Positions 31,948 to 33,942 of a DNA stretch of 33,942 nucleotides are shown in pieces. The stretch is from Acidobacteriota bacterium (GTDB lineage: Bacteria > Acidobacteriota > UBA6911 > JACQTF01). Location of the stretch: assembly GCA_016210925.1 (NCBI GenBank), contig JACQTF010000154.1, forward strand, positions 1-33,942, written 5' to 3'. The position numbers were made by a program, and so were the translations under genes. Each line of letters starts with the position of its first letter. Position 1 is the first letter of the stretch. Under the pieces are notes generated by a model, which was not told the origin of the DNA, did not search any database, and saw only the letters and a program-made list of their open reading frames with translations.

Positions 31948-32515
31948 GCATGTAAAAGAAGCAGCCATAGAGAGGCACGTCCGGCGGGATGACGGTGATG
32001 ACTCCATCCATGCCTCGCGCTTCCAGTGTCTTTCCGTCCACCGACCGCACCTTCTGTTTCGAGTTCTTCAGCTTGATCACAGTATAAGCGGCGGCATCCT
32101 TGGCCACCTCAAAAGCCAGTTTGAGCAATTCCCCTTGGGAAATGGCCTCGGTGGCGGACATTTCGACCTGCAAGAGACTTTGTTCGGCGTTGTCTCCGGA
32201 ATCCTTCAGCCGCGTCTTGATTTCAGCCCCCGCCGATTCCGCAGCGGAACCTTTGATGGCCTCCCTGAAGGAAATCAGCTTCCCGGGGAAGGAGATTTCC
32301 AAGGAAATGTGTGCTGTCCGAAAGTCGTCCGTCGTGGAAAGAGTGACTGGCAAGAATGCCTGTTTACCGGGAGGGGTGTTATCCACCCCTACGTCCACGG
32401 TGACGCCGGACTTTCCCTGTGCCTGGACCCCTGTGGTCGCCAGCCAGAGGGGCAGGGCCAAAGCCAAGGCAGCCCGTCTTATGAAGCTATTCCGAGAGGT
32501 GTGCCTAGTTTCCAA
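31943..32515 (-). CDS. Secreted cohesin-like domain protein
   Basis: A 190-residue protein with a signal peptide (ALALALPLWLATTGVQAQ). The rest reads as one beta-sandwich of the cohesin/dockerin-binding type: VTVDVGVDNTPPGKQAFLPV at the start, ISLEISFPGKLISF in the middle, GELLKLAFEVAKDAAAYTV and a final DGVITVIPP strand. Cohesin-like modules occur in many bacteria without cellulosomes and act in protein or surface contacts. Its start (ATG 32515) overlaps the end of M29-like copy 3 by 11 nt, so the two are translationally coupled and probably act together. I see no dockerin partner in the window. Confidence 0.65.
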   Translation of the reverse strand: METRHTSRNSFIRRAALALALPLWLATTGVQAQGKSGVTVDVGVDNTPPGKQAFLPVTLSTTDDFRTAHISLEISFPGKLISFREAIKGSAAESAGAEIKTRLKDSGDNAEQSLLQVEMSATEAISQGELLKLAFEVAKDAAAYTVIKLKNSKQKVRSVDGKTLEARGMDGVITVIPPDVPLYGCFFYMH

Positions 32516-33830
32516 CGGGCGGTATCCAGTCCTCTCTTAAGAGTTGATCCGGGTTGCCGTACTTGGCGGCAAGGGCGCGAACTTCGGGGTCATCCAACAC
32601 CATCAGGTGCCCGTCTTTGACAATCGTTTTCCCGTCTAAGATATAAGTCGCGTGATAGAGCTCCGTGTCGCGGTGCTGAACGGGATGCCCTGATCGCTTC
32701 TGGAATTCCAGGTTTCCATTCGCCCCAATGCTGGTTCCATAGGCCAGGTGCAGAACTCCGGATCGCCTGCGCCCTTGGGCTCCGCCCCACCATTTGGCGC
32801 CACCCGTGAGTTTTTCAACATTCAGCGCCCGGATCGCTTTCGGGTGAGTTCCCAACGATATCTCTTCCAACCAGGCGATGCCGGGTTCTCGAAACCCTGG
32901 ATAGTGTATATCCTTATACTTTTCGTTGACCGCCTTGAGGGTCTCACCGAATTTGCCACCCCCTTCGATGGACACCGCCTTGCTGTCCTGAATGGTGAGC
33001 TTGATCTTCGGGACCGGCCCGGTATGAAGTTGATTGGCGACTTCCACCCCGTTTGCCCTCGTATTGTAGGCTGCCGGCCGCATGGTAATGTGGCCCGGGG
33101 TGCGAGGGACGTCAAGGCCTCCAGGCAGTTTCTTCATGTCCTCCCAGAATCGGGGATCGATCTCGACGGTCACATCGGTGCCCAACGGGTCGGTCACCTT
33201 CAACTGGCGGGCGTTCACCATCTGTGCCCAGACCTTCTTGTTGATGAGGTCAAACAGTTCACGGGGAAAAGAAAGTTCGCCCGAATACAGCAACTCGGGG
33301 GTGACCCAGGGAAAGCGAACCCAGCGCGCATCGTGTTTCTTCCTGTGCCCATACCAGTCATCGGGCAAAAGATGCGCATCGGTGAAGCGCGCGATCGGAA
33401 TGACCAGGTCCGCGGTCTCCATGGCCTGAAAGACATAGTCGGGCCACCAGACCTTCAAGAATACTTCTTCCAGGATGTCGCTGGCATCCGTGAGTTCGGG
33501 AAACCCTCTCAGTTTGATCACCGTCAGATCCACTCTTGGCACTTCCAAAATGCCGGTTTCGAGCGCTTCGACCACCAGCGGATCCACCGTTCTGTCGGTC
33601 ACGATCAGCACTTTCTCGCCGCCCTTCAAATTCGGTGCGTTGCCGCCATCGCCCATTTTCCCTTGAAGGTAATTGCGCACATTCGGCAACAGATCCTGTT
33701 TGGTGAGTTTCTTGTTGGCGTAAGTGGGCACCCGCGGCTGCAGGTAATTGTCCGCTGCCGCTGCAACTGCCGTCACCAGGGCGGCCACCACGACCAGAAC
33801 CGTGGAAAAGTGTTTATGCGTTGCCCTCAT
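32505..33830 (-). CDS. Secreted M29/NicX-superfamily metalloprotein, copy 3 (divergent)
   Basis: A 441-residue exported member (signal peptide about 1-26, AVAAAA). Rossmann-like domain GGEKVLIVTDRTVDPLVVEAL (split near 70-90), then KVTDPLGTDV (211-220). Putative ligands are H247 (PGHITMRP, where M29 has Glu), E323 (LEEISLGTHPKA), H361 (VLHLAYGT) and HRD at 386-388, which keeps the HxD of M29. It is shorter than and clearly divergent from copies 1 and 2. ATG 33830 has GAGGAGG upstream and lies 17 nt after the stop of another Oar-type receptor. It overlaps the cohesin-like gene downstream. Same role assumed: periplasmic processing of a receptor ligand. Confidence 0.72.
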   Translation of the reverse strand: MRATHKHFSTVLVVVAALVTAVAAAADNYLQPRVPTYANKKLTKQDLLPNVRNYLQGKMGDGGNAPNLKGGEKVLIVTDRTVDPLVVEALETGILEVPRVDLTVIKLRGFPELTDASDILEEVFLKVWWPDYVFQAMETADLVIPIARFTDAHLLPDDWYGHRKKHDARWVRFPWVTPELLYSGELSFPRELFDLINKKVWAQMVNARQLKVTDPLGTDVTVEIDPRFWEDMKKLPGGLDVPRTPGHITMRPAAYNTRANGVEVANQLHTGPVPKIKLTIQDSKAVSIEGGGKFGETLKAVNEKYKDIHYPGFREPGIAWLEEISLGTHPKAIRALNVEKLTGGAKWWGGAQGRRRSGVLHLAYGTSIGANGNLEFQKRSGHPVQHRDTELYHATYILDGKTIVKDGHLMVLDDPEVRALAAKYGNPDQLLREDWIPPVGN

Positions 33831-33847
33831 TGTCCGTCCTCCTCAGC

Positions 33848-33942
33848 TCAAAAATTCACTCTCAACGCGAACTGAATTTGCCTGGACGTGCTGCGGGTCT
33901 CCCCGATCACTCCGGCCGATGGATTGTAGTTCCCGTTTGCCA
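33848..33942 (-). CDS. Oar-type TonB-dependent receptor, C-terminal fragment at window edge
   Basis: The last 30 codons of a receptor whose 5' part lies beyond the right edge. The end RSTSRQIQFALRVNF is closely similar to the end of the intact receptor at 26359 (STTSTSRQIQFALKFIF). It is followed 17 nt later by M29-like copy 3, the third receptor/M29-like pair in the window. Confidence 0.88.
   Translation of the reverse strand, partial: ANGNYNPSAGVIGETRSTSRQIQFALRVNF

Overview
The window reads as a chromosomal segment of an Acidobacteriota-type bacterium. This is inferred from the moderately GC-rich sequence, several Oar-like TonB-dependent receptors (carboxypeptidase-regulatory domain plus barrel), a DUF5916 protein, M16 peptidases, remnants of a PknB-type kinase and a PD40 propeller, and many enzymes carrying export signals. 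No rRNA marker is present, so the phylum is an inference. Almost every gene lies on the minus strand; only the amidohydrolase at 29989-31905 is on the plus strand.

Region 1 (1-2880) is a lysine biosynthesis operon of the LysW (amino-group carrier protein) type. A consensus promoter (2851-2879) is followed by a lysine riboswitch (2613-2844) and an intrinsic terminator (2565-2605). Then come lysW (53 residues, C-terminal EDWGE), lysX, lysY and the first 41 codons of lysZ, which runs off the left edge. The riboswitch ties the operon to lysine rather than arginine. Its P2 arm is enlarged by an inverted repeat that contains the same 7-nt repeats found between many genes here.

Region 2 (2893-16739) holds a secreted TPR protein, a DUF5916 outer-membrane-type protein, an acyl-CoA synthetase, an ornithine cyclodeaminase-like reductase, and an M16 peptidase pair whose catalytic member has lost its middle. 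It continues with an Oar-like receptor, a secreted protein built of four repeats, and a cytochrome c/metallo-beta-lactamase fusion.

Region 3 (16944-20668) starts with a Tat-targeted thiamine-diphosphate enzyme. Beyond it is a stretch of gene debris (kinase tail, M20-like peptidase head, PD40 blades, truncated M29-like gene) around an intact RHH/PemK toxin-antitoxin pair whose antitoxin mRNA is probably leaderless.

Region 4 (20882-33942) is the most unusual part. Three intact paralogues of a secreted M29/NicX-superfamily protein each lie directly downstream of an Oar-type receptor C-terminus, with gaps of 43, 43 and 17 nt. The putative metal ligands are altered relative to classical M29 aminopeptidases. 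A Tat-type alpha/beta hydrolase, a receptor pseudogene, a signal-peptide amidohydrolase and a cohesin-like secreted protein share the region. I infer an outer-membrane uptake plus periplasmic processing system whose substrate cannot be read from the sequence.

Heptamer repeats (TGGTCAT, CAGTTTT, TTTCAGG and AATCTAA types) form hairpin-capable inverted arrays at eight sites. They reach the gene edges: one supplies the likely lysZ start codon and another the stop codon of the acyl-CoA synthetase.
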